Shown here piece by piece: positions 44,878 to 53,664 of a stretch of 64,000 nt of DNA. A program made the position numbers and the translations under genes. Each line of letters starts with the position of its first letter. Position 1 is the first letter of the stretch. The notes under the pieces are model-generated. The model saw only the letters and a list, made by a program, of their open reading frames with translations. It made no database searches and was not told where the DNA came from. The DNA is from Limosilactobacillus oris (GTDB lineage Bacteria > Bacillota > Bacilli > Lactobacillales > Lactobacillaceae): the NCBI RefSeq assembly GCF_025311495.1, contig NZ_CP104398.1, forward strand, positions 186,001 to 250,000, read 5' to 3'.

Positions 44878-44923
44878 TATAATGGTTTTGTAAACCCATT
44901 ACCTAGTTATCAAAACTAGGTAA
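44878..44923. promoter_or_regulatory. degV promoter region with 10-bp palindrome
   Basis: TATAAT (44878-44883) is a likely -10, the -35 being poor. About 15 nt downstream, TTACCTAGTT (44899-44908) and AACTAGGTAA (44914-44923) form a perfect 10-bp inverted repeat with a 5-nt spacer. There is no T run, so it looks more like an operator or an RNA leader hairpin than a terminator. Confidence 0.55.
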
Positions 44924-44965
44924 AATTATAACACATAATGGTCGACAAGGAGGAGCGAATTTTCC

Positions 44966-45808
44966 ATGTCTCAAGTAAAAATTGTCTGTGATTCATCGGC
45001 AGGCTTAACCGAAGAAGAAATTAAAAAGTATAATATTACGATTATTCCCCTAACGGTAATGATTGACGACACGATTTACGTTGAACGGGAGACCATTACT
45101 AATGACCAGTTCCCGGAAATGATGAAGAATGCTAAGTCATTACCCAAGACGTCCCAACCGCCAATCGGGAAATTCGTCGACGCCTTTGACAAGCTCGGTG
45201 CGGACGGGAGTGAAGTCCTCTGCGTAACGATGATGGAGTCGATTAGTGGGACCGTTCATGCGGCGGAGCAGGCAGCCACGATGACTAAGACGAAGGTCAC
45301 GGTTTATGATTCACAGACGACCGACCAGGGGATGGCCTTTCAAATTGTTGCCGCAGCCAAGGTCCTGGAGGACGGCGGCAGTGTTGACGACGCGATTGCC
45401 AAAATGAAGGACGTCCTGGCAAAGTCAAAGCTCTACCTGGCAATTGACAACCTCGATAACCTGGTAGCAGGTGGTCGGGTCAGCAAGTTTGCCGGTGCCC
45501 TATCAAACATTCTGAATATTAAAATCATGCTTCAGGTCTATGGTGGCCAAATCCATATCATTATGAAAGGCCGCGGGACCAAGGCTATTCACAAGGAATG
45601 GGACCGGATTCTCAAGGAGATGGCGGAAGGGCCTAAACCAGTGCGGATTGGGATCTCCCATGTAGAGGGTGACAAGGAAGTTGACCGGCTCAAGGCGGCG
45701 GTCGAAGAACTTTACCCGAATATCCCAGTAGTTGTTCGGGAGACGGTGCCGATTATTGCCACCCATACGGGGATGGGTGCTTGCTGCCTGCTGTACTATA
45801 CTGAATAG
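44966..45808 (+). CDS. DegV family fatty-acid-binding protein
   Basis: A 280-residue DegV-fold protein. The family binds fatty acids, and FakB members present them to the kinase FakA. VKIVCDSSAGLTEEEIKKY at the N-terminus, KTSQPPIGKF, SISGTVHAAEQAA and VAGGRVSKFAGALSNILNI are family segments. AAGGAGGAG lies upstream. The single gene has its own promoter region with a palindrome. Which fatty acid it binds cannot be told from sequence. Confidence 0.9.
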   Translation: MSQVKIVCDSSAGLTEEEIKKYNITIIPLTVMIDDTIYVERETITNDQFPEMMKNAKSLPKTSQPPIGKFVDAFDKLGADGSEVLCVTMMESISGTVHAAEQAATMTKTKVTVYDSQTTDQGMAFQIVAAAKVLEDGGSVDDAIAKMKDVLAKSKLYLAIDNLDNLVAGGRVSKFAGALSNILNIKIMLQVYGGQIHIIMKGRGTKAIHKEWDRILKEMAEGPKPVRIGISHVEGDKEVDRLKAAVEELYPNIPVVVRETVPIIATHTGMGACCLLYYTE

Positions 45809-45839
45809 GTTAAGGTTGACAAGGATGCAGGGTCAAACC

Positions 45840-45884
45840 AGCTTGCTTGGCTTACTGTCCCGGCCTGGTGCCGCGCGGCAAGCT
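45840..45884 (+). other. Stem-loop in degV-GDSL gap
   Basis: AGCTTGC (45840-45846) and GCAAGCT (45878-45884) are perfect 7-bp arms around a G+C-rich loop that can fold further (CCGGCC region). There is no T tract. Its purpose is unknown. Confidence 0.35.
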
Positions 45885-45919
45885 ACTGAGTGATAACATT
45901 ATTAGCTTTAAAATAGTAA

Positions 45920-45951
45920 AGAGACTGGGTTAGTTCCCGGTCTCTTCTTGT
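45920..45951 (+). terminator. Intrinsic terminator after degV
   Basis: AGAGACTGGG (45920-45929) pairs with CCCGGTCTCT (45936-45945), followed by the mixed T stretch TCTTGTT. It is only 19 nt before the next gene's GTG region. Confidence 0.6.
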
Positions 45952-45969
45952 TCAGAGGAGGATTATGCT

Positions 45970-46881
45970 GTGAAGAGGAAATGGTGGCTAGGATTACTGT
46001 TGCTATGCCTGCTGGCCGTGCTTGGCAGCGGGTGGTATTTTTATAACCACCTGGCTGGGCAGCGGTCAGCAGAGCCGATGTACGTTCAAAAGAAGAACGT
46101 TCACCTGGTGGCAGTCGGTGATTCGTTGACTTTCGGCCAGGGGGACGAAACGAAGAATGGTGGTTATGTCGGGATTATTAAGCAAAAAATTGAACACCGT
46201 TACCGTCAAACCACCGTTGAAACGGCTAACTACGGCGTTAGCGGGGACCGGTCTGACCAAATCCTTGCGCGTCTAAACGCACAAAAAACGATGCGGCAGG
46301 ATCTCCGCCAGGCTGATGTAATTACCATGACCGTTGGGGGAAACGACTTGCTGCAGAATCTGGAGAAGAATGTCCTAAATTCACCGCAGACGATTGATAA
46401 GGACGTTGCTGCCGCTCAGCAGACCTATACCGCAAGTTTAAATAAACTGCTCCAGGCGGTCCGCAAAGAAAACCGGCAGGCCCCGATTTTTGTCCTGAGT
46501 ATCTACAACCCTGTTTATACCTACTTCCCTGATGTGGATACCATCAATGATTCCATCGCCAAGTGGAACACAACAACAGCAGCGGTGACCCGGGGATATA
46601 AGCGGGCCTACTTCGTCGACATTAATCATTTAATGTCGTGGGGGCAGTACAAGACCGCGGCCCAGCGTCAACAACTGGTGCGGAAAGAAGAGCAGGCTAA
46701 CCGGGGGAAGGTTACCCAGGCGCGTTTGCTTAACATTATGAAGAATAAGGATCATAATTTGAATCAGTACATTTCAACCGAAGATAACTTTCATCCCAAC
46801 CACCGCGGCTACGAGCAGATGGCTGACAGCCTCTTCCAGGCAATGCAGCGGCACGACAGTTGGGAGTACGTAAAGAGGTAA
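45970..46881 (+). CDS. SGNH/GDSL hydrolase (YpmR-like lipoprotein/membrane-anchored esterase)
   Basis: A 303-residue secreted or membrane-anchored esterase. An N-terminal signal anchor (about 5-24: WWLGLLLLCLLAVLGSGWYF) is followed by the SGNH blocks: VAVGDSLTFGQG (nucleophile Ser), GVSGDRSDQI, TVGGNDLL and the catalytic Asp-His in DNFHPNHRGYEQM. No lipobox Cys is seen near the helix end. The start is GTG at 45970 with GAGGAGG 9 nt upstream. The next gene is YpmS-like, matching B. subtilis ypmR-ypmS. Confidence 0.88.
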   Translation: MKRKWWLGLLLLCLLAVLGSGWYFYNHLAGQRSAEPMYVQKKNVHLVAVGDSLTFGQGDETKNGGYVGIIKQKIEHRYRQTTVETANYGVSGDRSDQILARLNAQKTMRQDLRQADVITMTVGGNDLLQNLEKNVLNSPQTIDKDVAAAQQTYTASLNKLLQAVRKENRQAPIFVLSIYNPVYTYFPDVDTINDSIAKWNTTTAAVTRGYKRAYFVDINHLMSWGQYKTAAQRQQLVRKEEQANRGKVTQARLLNIMKNKDHNLNQYISTEDNFHPNHRGYEQMADSLFQAMQRHDSWEYVKR

Positions 46882-46884
46882 ACT

Positions 46885-47490
46885 ATGGAGAAAAGATCAG
46901 TAAAGACAAACCGGCCAGTGAACCGGTGGAAGTGGGCCTTTACCGTTTTGCTGGCGGTGATTGTGCTGGCAACCGGAATCGTTATCAACCGGGTGACTGC
47001 CCCGGCACCAACCCCAGCGGTAACCCGCAAAGCTGACATTGGCGACACCTCGATGACGGTTGAACTCAATCGTCACCAGGTGAATGCGCTAGCGGCAAAC
47101 TACCTAAACCGTTTCTTGAGGGGCCAGCAGGTCAAGTACACCTTTATTGTCGGCCAGCAGTATGCGACCTTGGCCGGGGACACTAAGTTTCTGGGAGCCA
47201 AGATTCGCTTTGCCCTTAACTTTATTCCCGAGCGGCAAAAGAACGGCAATGTTTTGTTGCGGGCTAAGGGATTGTCAATTGGCCGGCTCAATCTTCCTGT
47301 TAAAATCGTGATGGGCTACATTGCAAAGAACTATAATGTTCCCAAATGGGTAAAAATTGACGCGAAGAAGAAGACAATCTTACTGGACCTTAACCAGTAT
47401 AGTGCTAAGCGGTCGCTGAAGTATTCGGCTCAGGAAATTAACATGGCCCAGGGGCGGTTTAAGTTCCTGATTACGGTTCCGACTAATTAA
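46885..47490 (+). CDS. YpmS family protein (DUF2140)
   Basis: A 201-residue single-pass membrane protein: basic N-terminus, helix at about 13-33 (WKWAFTVLLAVIVLATGIVI), then an extracytoplasmic domain of the YpmS/DUF2140 family (LNRHQVNALAANYLNRFL, IVMGYIAKNYNVPKWV). It follows the GDSL hydrolase by 3 nt, so they are co-transcribed and may act together at the cell surface. Function unknown. Confidence 0.87.
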   Translation: MEKRSVKTNRPVNRWKWAFTVLLAVIVLATGIVINRVTAPAPTPAVTRKADIGDTSMTVELNRHQVNALAANYLNRFLRGQQVKYTFIVGQQYATLAGDTKFLGAKIRFALNFIPERQKNGNVLLRAKGLSIGRLNLPVKIVMGYIAKNYNVPKWVKIDAKKKTILLDLNQYSAKRSLKYSAQEINMAQGRFKFLITVPTN

Positions 47491-47506
47491 GAAAGGAGAG
47501 TTTTAT

Positions 47507-47731
47507 ATGAACCAGGAAAGTTTTTACCGCTACCTAATGACGCAGCGCAATCCGAACAGTGCGGACGAGATTGAGCAGTTCGCCAATAACGCCTTTTTAG
47601 ACTCGGCCTTTCCGAAGCAGTCAACGGACTTTGAGGAAATTTCGCAGTACCTGGAAGAAAACGCGGATTACCTGCCGGCGATGACCATTTTTGACGCGGC
47701 TTGGCGGCGGTATTTGGATGCGATGAATTAG
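47507..47731 (+). CDS. YozE family protein (UPF0346)
   Basis: A 74-residue acidic protein with the SAM-like YozE fold: SFYRYLMTQRNPNSADEIEQ, NNAFLDSAFPKQSTDFEEIS and YLEENADYL closely follow the family pattern. Function unknown, perhaps nucleic-acid related by fold. AAAGGAGAG precedes the ATG. It sits between the ypmRS-like pair and rbgA. Confidence 0.9.
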   Translation: MNQESFYRYLMTQRNPNSADEIEQFANNAFLDSAFPKQSTDFEEISQYLEENADYLPAMTIFDAAWRRYLDAMN

Positions 47732-47744
47732 GAGGGAGTTAATT

Positions 47745-48617
47745 ATGGCAACGATTCAATGGTTCCCAGGACATATGGCTAAGGCTCTGCGGCAGATTCG
47801 TGAACAAATGCCGTTGGTTGACATTGTCTTTGAATTGGTGGATGCACGGGTCCCGTATTCATCTCAGAATCCCGAGGTAGCCCTGGCAGCAGGCGATAAG
47901 CCCGGTTTGCTAATCATGACCAAGACCGACTTGGCAGACCCGGACCGGCTAGCGGAATGGAAGCAATACTTTACGGCGAAGGGGCAGCCATTCTTGGCAC
48001 TTGATTCGCGGCAGCATAACGTCAGCAAATTGGTTACCAATAAAAGTAAGGAAATTCTCCATGACCAGTTAGCGCAGGAGGCGGCCAAGGGCCTCAAAAA
48101 GCGGCCGATTCGGGCCATGTGTGTTGGGGTGCCGAATGTTGGTAAATCGACCCTCCTCAACCACCTGGTCAAGAAGAACGTCGCCCAGACGGGAAACCGC
48201 CCCGGCGTGACGACCGGGCAGCAGTGGCTGCGTTCGTCGGCAGAACTTGAATTATTAGATACGCCTGGTGTGCTCTGGCACAAGTTTGCCAGTCCTAAGC
48301 AGGGGGTAATGCTGGCTCTTTCCGGCGCTATCAAGGATAGTCTCTATCCAAAGGACGACGTGGCCCTCTTTGCACTGGCCTATCTGCGGGAACACCAGCC
48401 GGAGTTGTTGAAGAAGCGTTACCACCTGACTGACCAGGACTTAGACACGGCAGTTGGTAATCCCGACCTCCTGCTGACGATTACCAGCAAACTTGGTTTC
48501 CGTGATGACTATGACCGGGCCAGTGAACGGCTGATTTTTGATTTACGCAAGGGCAAGCTGGGACCCATCACGATGGAAGTTCCGAGCGATTTAAACGCGG
48601 AGGGAATCAATGAGTAA
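47745..48617 (+). CDS. rbgA: Ribosome biogenesis GTPase RbgA (YlqF)
   Basis: A 290-residue circularly permuted GTPase needed for late 50S assembly. The order G4 (MTKTDLAD, about 61-68) before G1 ([11 protein letters not shown], about 128-138) and G3 (DTPGVLW) shows the permutation. The N-terminus QWFPGHMAKALRQIRE is diagnostic. AGGAGGG precedes the ATG. It overlaps rnhB by 8 nt, the conserved rbgA-rnhB pair. Confidence 0.96.
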   Translation: MATIQWFPGHMAKALRQIREQMPLVDIVFELVDARVPYSSQNPEVALAAGDKPGLLIMTKTDLADPDRLAEWKQYFTAKGQPFLALDSRQHNVSKLVTNKSKEILHDQLAQEAAKGLKKRPIRAMCVGVPNVGKSTLLNHLVKKNVAQTGNRPGVTTGQQWLRSSAELELLDTPGVLWHKFASPKQGVMLALSGAIKDSLYPKDDVALFALAYLREHQPELLKKRYHLTDQDLDTAVGNPDLLLTITSKLGFRDDYDRASERLIFDLRKGKLGPITMEVPSDLNAEGINE

Positions 48618-49377
48618 GCAGACGGTCAGTGAAGTCCGGGCCTTGCTGGCAACAATTGACAATTTGACAGATCCCCGGTTGGCCGAACTGGCTGCCGATG
48701 ACCGGAAGGGAGTGCAGGCGGCACTACGGCAACACCAGCGACGGGTCGAACGTCAGCAAGCCGCGCGTCAGGCCTTTCAGCAACGCTTTAACTACGAGCG
48801 GCAGCTCTGGCAGAGCGGTTGCCGTTACGTCGCGGGGATGGATGAAGTGGGGCGCGGTCCCCTTGCTGGCCCGGTGGTGACCTGTGCGGTAATTTTAGAG
48901 CCTGATTTTGACCTGATTGGGGTGACGGACTCCAAGCAGCTGACCCGTCACGAACGAGAGCAGCTCTACCTCAGGATCGTCGATGAGGCCGTGGAAGTCA
49001 GCATTGCGGTTAACGACCGGGAAACGATCGACCGGTTGAACATCTACGCGGCGACCCAGGATGCGATGATGCGGGCGGTGCGTAATCTGAACCACCGGCC
49101 GGACCACCTGATTGTCGACGCGGTTCCGTTGTCGTTTGACTACCCGCAAACCACCCTAATCAAGGGCGACCAAAAAAGTATCAGTGTGGCGGCCGCCAGC
49201 ATTGTCGCTAAGGAATACCGGGATCATCTGATGAAGGATTATGACCGGGTCTACCCTGGCTATGGGTTTGCCGAAAACATGGGCTACGGGACGAAGGAGC
49301 ACCTCGCCGGACTTGCTCGCTTAGGGGCGTGCCCGATTCACCGGCGGTCGTTTAACCCAGTGCCGAAATATTTATAG
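48610..49377 (+). CDS. rnhB: Ribonuclease HII
   Basis: A 255-residue RNase H type 2 that removes ribonucleotides from DNA. The catalytic carboxylates lie in VAGMDEVGRGPLAGPVV (Asp-Glu at about 77-78), in VTDSKQL and in LIVDAVPL. An N-terminal helical extension of about 65 residues precedes the core, as in other lactobacilli. It is coupled to rbgA and followed by a hairpin that contains the dprA ribosome site. Confidence 0.95.
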   Translation: MSKQTVSEVRALLATIDNLTDPRLAELAADDRKGVQAALRQHQRRVERQQAARQAFQQRFNYERQLWQSGCRYVAGMDEVGRGPLAGPVVTCAVILEPDFDLIGVTDSKQLTRHEREQLYLRIVDEAVEVSIAVNDRETIDRLNIYAATQDAMMRAVRNLNHRPDHLIVDAVPLSFDYPQTTLIKGDQKSISVAAASIVAKEYRDHLMKDYDRVYPGYGFAENMGYGTKEHLAGLARLGACPIHRRSFNPVPKYL

Positions 49378-49389
49378 TGCAAATTAGTG

Positions 49390-49423
49390 AAAGTCTCGTA
49401 CTTATTAGGTAGGAGGCTTTTTT
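49390..49423 (+). terminator. Terminator-like hairpin containing the dprA ribosome site
   Basis: AAGTCTCGTAC (49391-49401) pairs with GTAGGAGGCTT (49408-49418 area) with one mismatch and a wobble, followed by six T. The AGGAGG inside the 3' arm is also the only ribosome site for dprA at 49424, so one element may end rnhB transcription and mask dprA translation. Confidence 0.6.
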
Positions 49424-50284
49424 ATGATGTCGATTCGAAAATTCTTATTACAGTTAAATTTATGCCGCGGGATTGGTCAGGTCAGCAAGGTCCGCTTGTG
49501 GCAGGTTGCTAGACAGCACCACTGCTTTACCGACCTCAAGGCACTGGCGCAGTGGGCCCAGCTCGGTCCGAGTTCGCAGGAGGCACTTCTGAACAACTGG
49601 GCTAGTGACCAGCTTGCCGCGGCGGTGGAGTATAACCAGCGTTTTCCTTATATTACGATTATGGATGATGACTACCCGGACCAGCTGCGGGAGACTTACT
49701 GCCCACCCCTAGTCTTGTTTTACACTGGGCGGTTGGAATTGCTCAAAAATCCACTCTTAGCAGTGGTTGGTGCCCGGGACATGTCTAGTTACGGTGAAAC
49801 GGTTTTACGGGGGCTGATTCCCCAGCTTGCCAAACGGCAGGTTACCGTCGTGAGCGGCCTTGCCAAGGGGGTTGACGGGATGAGTCACCGGCTCGCCCTG
49901 GCTAATGATGGTCCGACCATTGGAGTAGTCGGTTGTGGCCTGGATCGGGTATATCCCACCGAAAACCGGCAGTTGCAGGAAACAGTGGCCCAGCGTGGCT
50001 TAGTTATCTCTGAGTATGGTCGCGGCGAGCCGCCCCTGGCCTACCATTTTCCGGAGCGCAACAGGATTATTGCGGGCTTAGCCTCAACCGTGCTGGTAAT
50101 TGAGGCCAAGAAGCGCAGCGGGAGTTTGATCACTGCTAATTTAGCCCTGGAGGAAAACAGGACCGTCTGTGCGGTTCCTGGTCGGATTGACACCAGCCGG
50201 TCGATGGGGTGTAACGAGCTGATCGCAGCCGGTGCCAAACCGATTCTTCGGGTTCAGGATATTTTGGACGAGTTCTTACTTTGA
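49424..50284 (+). CDS. dprA: DNA-processing protein DprA
   Basis: A 286-residue Rossmann-fold protein that binds incoming single-stranded DNA in natural transformation and loads RecA. Typical segments are VVGARDMSSYGE, VVSGLAKGVDGMSHRLAL, GCGLDRVYPTEN, YHFPERNRIIAGLAS and KRSGSLITANLALEENR. No C-terminal winged helix is present. An ATG pair starts the gene. The order rnhB-dprA-topA is common in Bacillota. Confidence 0.94.
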   Translation: MMSIRKFLLQLNLCRGIGQVSKVRLWQVARQHHCFTDLKALAQWAQLGPSSQEALLNNWASDQLAAAVEYNQRFPYITIMDDDYPDQLRETYCPPLVLFYTGRLELLKNPLLAVVGARDMSSYGETVLRGLIPQLAKRQVTVVSGLAKGVDGMSHRLALANDGPTIGVVGCGLDRVYPTENRQLQETVAQRGLVISEYGRGEPPLAYHFPERNRIIAGLASTVLVIEAKKRSGSLITANLALEENRTVCAVPGRIDTSRSMGCNELIAAGAKPILRVQDILDEFLL

Positions 50285-50338
50285 TTAAGCGTGAACCTTG
50301 CATTTATTATGAAATTACCATAAAATCAATTTTTGCAT

Positions 50339-50368
50339 TTGACAGAGTACTGTTCCATGTAATAATAG
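50339..50368 (+). promoter_or_regulatory. Promoter of topA
   Basis: TTGACA (50339-50344) with A+T-rich -10 candidates: AATAAT (50361-50366, 16-nt spacer) or TAATAG (50363-50368, 18-nt spacer). The leader is about 40 nt. Confidence 0.55.
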
Positions 50369-50413
50369 ATATGTATTAATGAAGAAAAAATATTAAATGT
50401 GAGGAGCCTGTTT

Positions 50414-52552
50414 ATGGCAACCAAAACCGCTAAAAAAACAACGAAGGCTACCGCGACGAAAAAGAAGACGACGCGGCGCCGCTCAAAAGTAAAGAAAAAT
50501 CTTGTAATTGTCGAATCACCGTCGAAGGCTAAAACGATTGGCCGCTTTTTGGGGCGCTCCTATAAGGTCGTTGCTAGTCTAGGCCACGTTCGCGACTTGC
50601 CGAAGAGCCGGATGGGAGTTGATATTGAACACGACTACCAGCCTGACTATATTTCCATCCGGGGGAAGGGTGACGTCATTAAGGAGTTGCGTAAGGATGC
50701 GAAGAACGCTAAGGCGGTCTACCTGGCATCTGACCCCGACCGGGAGGGGGAAGCAATTGCCTGGCACGTTTCCAATATTTTGAAACTAGATGATGACCAG
50801 AAGAACCGGGTAACCTTTAACGAAATTACCAAGGATGCGGTTAAGAACGCTTTTAAGGAACCGCGGACTATTAACATGGACCTGGTCGATGCCCAGCAGG
50901 CACGGCGGGTGCTGGACCGGTTAGTAGGTTATTCTATCAGTCCAATCCTGTGGAAGAAGGTTAAGAAGGGACTGAGTGCCGGCCGGGTGCAGTCCGTTGC
51001 CCTTAACCTGATTATCCAACGGGAAAATGAAATCCGTAATTTCAAACCCGAAGAGTACTGGACGATTGACGCCGAATTTAAGCACGGCCGGGATAAGTTT
51101 ACCGCTGCCTTCTACGGTGAAAATGATAAGAAGGTCAAGCTCAGTAATAACGAGGATGTTCAACGGATCTTGGGTAAGCTCGATAAGAAGCAGGACTTTG
51201 CTATTACCAAGGTTACGCGGAAGGAACGGCGGCGCCAACCACAACCGCCGTACACAACGTCAACGATGCAGCAGGACGCTAACCGGCGGCTGAACTTCCG
51301 GACCCGGAAGACGATGATGGCTGCGCAGATGCTTTATGAAGGAATTGACATTAAGCAGGGAGCCCCTGTCGGCCTCATCACCTATATGCGGACGGACTCC
51401 ACCCGAATTGCCTCGATTGCTAAGCACGAGGCCTCGCAATTTATTCATGAGCAGTATGGTGGTGAATACGCGGCGGTCAAGCCGGTTAAGGGGAAGTTGC
51501 CAGAAGGGGCTCAGGACGCCCACGAAGCAATTCGGCCAACCTCGGTTCACCGAACACCAGCCAAAATGAAACCCTACCTGACCAACGACCAGTACAAGCT
51601 ATACAGCCTGATTTGGGCGCGCTTTGTCGCCAGCCAGATGACCCCTGAAGTAATTGATACGATGAACGTCAACCTGGAACAGAACGGGGTTGACTTCCGT
51701 GCCAATGGTTCCAAGGTCAAGTTCCTAGGCTTTACCAAGGTCTACAAGCGGGGCGATGATAAGGATAACGTCCTTCCCGAATTGAATGAGGGGGACCAAG
51801 CGCAAATGGTCAGTGATGAGCCGGCCCAGCACTTTACCCAGCCACCGGCTCGTTACACAGAAGCGGCCCTCATCAAGACCTTGGAAAGCAATGGGGTCGG
51901 CCGGCCATCGACCTACGCACCGACCCTGGACACAATCCAGCGGCGGTACTATGTTCGGCTCGTATCCCGGCACTTTGAACCGACGGAACTGGGGGAAATT
52001 GTCAATAAGATTATTGAAAAACAGTTCCCCGACATCGTTAACGCCCAGTTTACGGCGGACGTCGAGGGTGAACTAGACCAAGTTGAAGAAGGGAAACAAA
52101 ACTGGATTAAGGTGGTCGACAGCTTCTACCAGCCATTCTCTAAGGAAGTCCATAATGCCGAAGAGCAGGTTGCCAAGATCCAGATGAAGGATGAACTGGC
52201 CGGCATCGACTGTGATATTTGTGGAGCGCCGATGATCATCAAGATGGGCCGGTATGGTAAGTTTTACGCCTGCTCGCGCTTCCCTAACTGCCGGAATACC
52301 AAGGCCATCGTCAAGGATACTGGGGTGACCTGCCCGGTCTGCAAGAAGGGAACGGTCGTGGAACGGAAGTCCAAGAAGAACCGGGTCTTCTACGGATGCT
52401 CCCGCTATCCTGACTGTGACTTTGTTTCCTGGGACCGCCCAATTGGCCGTGACTGCCCTAAGGATGGTCACTTCTTAGTTGAAAAGAAGGTTAAGGGGGG
52501 CAAACAGGTTATTTGTCCAAACGGTGATTACGAAGAAGCCGTTCAGAAATAA
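50414..52552 (+). CDS. topA: DNA topoisomerase I
   Basis: A 712-residue type IA topoisomerase that relaxes negative supercoils. The TOPRIM domain begins [20 protein letters not shown] (about 33-52) with [14 protein letters not shown] further on. The active-site Tyr lies in [12 protein letters not shown] (about 320). Two C-terminal zinc modules are seen (CDICGAPMI to CSRFPNC, CPVCKKG to CSRYPDC), plus a partial third (RDCPKDGHF). An unusual Lys/Thr/Arg-rich tail of about 30 residues precedes the core. GAGGAG sits 7 nt before the ATG at 50414; the upstream GTG is rejected. Confidence 0.96.
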   Translation: MATKTAKKTTKATATKKKTTRRRSKVKKNLVIVESPSKAKTIGRFLGRSYKVVASLGHVRDLPKSRMGVDIEHDYQPDYISIRGKGDVIKELRKDAKNAKAVYLASDPDREGEAIAWHVSNILKLDDDQKNRVTFNEITKDAVKNAFKEPRTINMDLVDAQQARRVLDRLVGYSISPILWKKVKKGLSAGRVQSVALNLIIQRENEIRNFKPEEYWTIDAEFKHGRDKFTAAFYGENDKKVKLSNNEDVQRILGKLDKKQDFAITKVTRKERRRQPQPPYTTSTMQQDANRRLNFRTRKTMMAAQMLYEGIDIKQGAPVGLITYMRTDSTRIASIAKHEASQFIHEQYGGEYAAVKPVKGKLPEGAQDAHEAIRPTSVHRTPAKMKPYLTNDQYKLYSLIWARFVASQMTPEVIDTMNVNLEQNGVDFRANGSKVKFLGFTKVYKRGDDKDNVLPELNEGDQAQMVSDEPAQHFTQPPARYTEAALIKTLESNGVGRPSTYAPTLDTIQRRYYVRLVSRHFEPTELGEIVNKIIEKQFPDIVNAQFTADVEGELDQVEEGKQNWIKVVDSFYQPFSKEVHNAEEQVAKIQMKDELAGIDCDICGAPMIIKMGRYGKFYACSRFPNCRNTKAIVKDTGVTCPVCKKGTVVERKSKKNRVFYGCSRYPDCDFVSWDRPIGRDCPKDGHFLVEKKVKGGKQVICPNGDYEEAVQK

Positions 52553-52555
52553 GGT

Positions 52556-52596
52556 AAAACCAGTAAAACTTGGCGATAAAAGTTTTACTGGTTTTT
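52556..52596 (+). terminator. Intrinsic terminator after topA
   Basis: AAAACCAGTAAAACTT (52556-52571) pairs perfectly with AAGTTTTACTGGTTTT (52580-52595), with T after it. Confidence 0.9.
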
Positions 52597-52608
52597 ACTT
52601 TGAAAGAA

Positions 52609-52662
52609 TTGAAAGCGCTTCGTAATTCTGCTATTGTGCAAGGGAAAGGGTTTGTATATACT
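52609..52662 (+). promoter_or_regulatory. Promoter of aldose epimerase gene with cre-like site
   Basis: TTGTGC (52634-52639), 17 nt, TATACT (52657-52662) form a good promoter. Just upstream, TTGAAAGCGCTTCGTA (52609-52624) has the left half and AAGCGCTT core of a CcpA operator but departs from consensus at the right end (13 of 16). The cre call is tentative. Confidence 0.55.
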
Positions 52663-52699
52663 AAGTGTTAAACGTTTATCAATGAAAGGGAGAAACACG

Positions 52700-53575
52700 A
52701 TGATTACTCTGCAAAATGACGTCTTAGCGGTTGAAATTAATGAACTCGGTGCCCAACTGCACAGTATTAAACGCCGGGACAATGGGCTGGAATACCTATG
52801 GCAAGGAGATGCTCGTAGTTGGGGACGGCAAGCGCCCATCCTTTTCCCGTTCGTTGGCCGGTTGAAGGATGACCAGTATGAGTTTGACCACCAAATTTAT
52901 CACCAGGGTCAGCACGGTTTTGCCCGGGACCGTCAATTCGCGGTGGTTAACCAAGATGGTGAACAGGTAGTGCTGGAACAGCGCTCTGACGACGAGACGC
53001 GGCAGGTTTTTCCTTTTGAATTTATTTTACGGGTCCACTACCAGTTAGTTGCCGCCCAGCTCCAGGTAAGCTATGAGGTCATTAATCCGGCAGACCGTTC
53101 ATTAATTTACGCGATTGGGGCTCATCCCGGCTTCAATATGCCGTTAACACCAACCGGAGATTTTAATAATATTAAGTTTACGGTTAGCCCGGCGGAGGAA
53201 TATTCCCGGATTGTCCTGGAGGGACCCTATAACGATTCTGGACACCCGCGGCTGATTGATATGACCACGGGCTTCAAACTTGACCACCAGTTGTTTGCCC
53301 ATGACGCAATCATTTTCAAGACCGGGGGAATGGACTTTGCGGCGACGCTGACCGATTTGGCAACGGATCATGGAGTGACCGTTTCAACTAAGGAAACCCA
53401 GTACGTGGGACTTTGGTCAGCCTACCCGGCCAAGGCGAACTTTGCCTGCATCGAACCCTGGTGGGGAATTGCTGATAACGTCGCGACAGACGGTCTGCTT
53501 CTCCATAAGCAGGGGATGTCGCGGTTGGCACCGGGCGCAAGCAAGCAGTACCACTTTAGTATCAAGCCATTCTAA
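52700..53575 (+). CDS. Aldose 1-epimerase family protein
   Basis: A 291-residue galactose-mutarotase-like protein (LacX/YihR-type). FPFVGRLKDDQYEFDHQIYH, GQHGFARDRQF and GAHPGFNMPL are family blocks; His87 of QHGFARD and His in AHPGF correspond to the catalytic region. It would interconvert sugar anomers, but substrate cannot be assigned. AAAGGGA (52685-52691) is 8 nt before the ATG at 52700. It is single-gene between strong terminators. Confidence 0.85.
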   Translation: MITLQNDVLAVEINELGAQLHSIKRRDNGLEYLWQGDARSWGRQAPILFPFVGRLKDDQYEFDHQIYHQGQHGFARDRQFAVVNQDGEQVVLEQRSDDETRQVFPFEFILRVHYQLVAAQLQVSYEVINPADRSLIYAIGAHPGFNMPLTPTGDFNNIKFTVSPAEEYSRIVLEGPYNDSGHPRLIDMTTGFKLDHQLFAHDAIIFKTGGMDFAATLTDLATDHGVTVSTKETQYVGLWSAYPAKANFACIEPWWGIADNVATDGLLLHKQGMSRLAPGASKQYHFSIKPF

Positions 53576-53592
53576 ACAAGCTAGTAATCAAC

Positions 53593-53635
53593 AAAAAGGG
53601 AAGCAAAATCTGGTTTGGATTTTGCTTCCCTTTTT
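53593..53635. terminator. Bidirectional terminator between epimerase and plsY
   Basis: AAAAAGGGAAGCAAAATC (53593-53610) pairs with GATTTTGCTTCCCTTTTT (53618-53635). It serves the convergent genes on both strands. Confidence 0.92.
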
Positions 53636-53664
53636 AATTGCGATTAGTTATGCGTCTTAACCTC

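Noticed and set aside
45816-45840. TTGACA after degV as a promoter for the GDSL gene
   Set aside because: No -10 at 16-18 nt; the sequence there is GC-rich and lies within inverted repeats.
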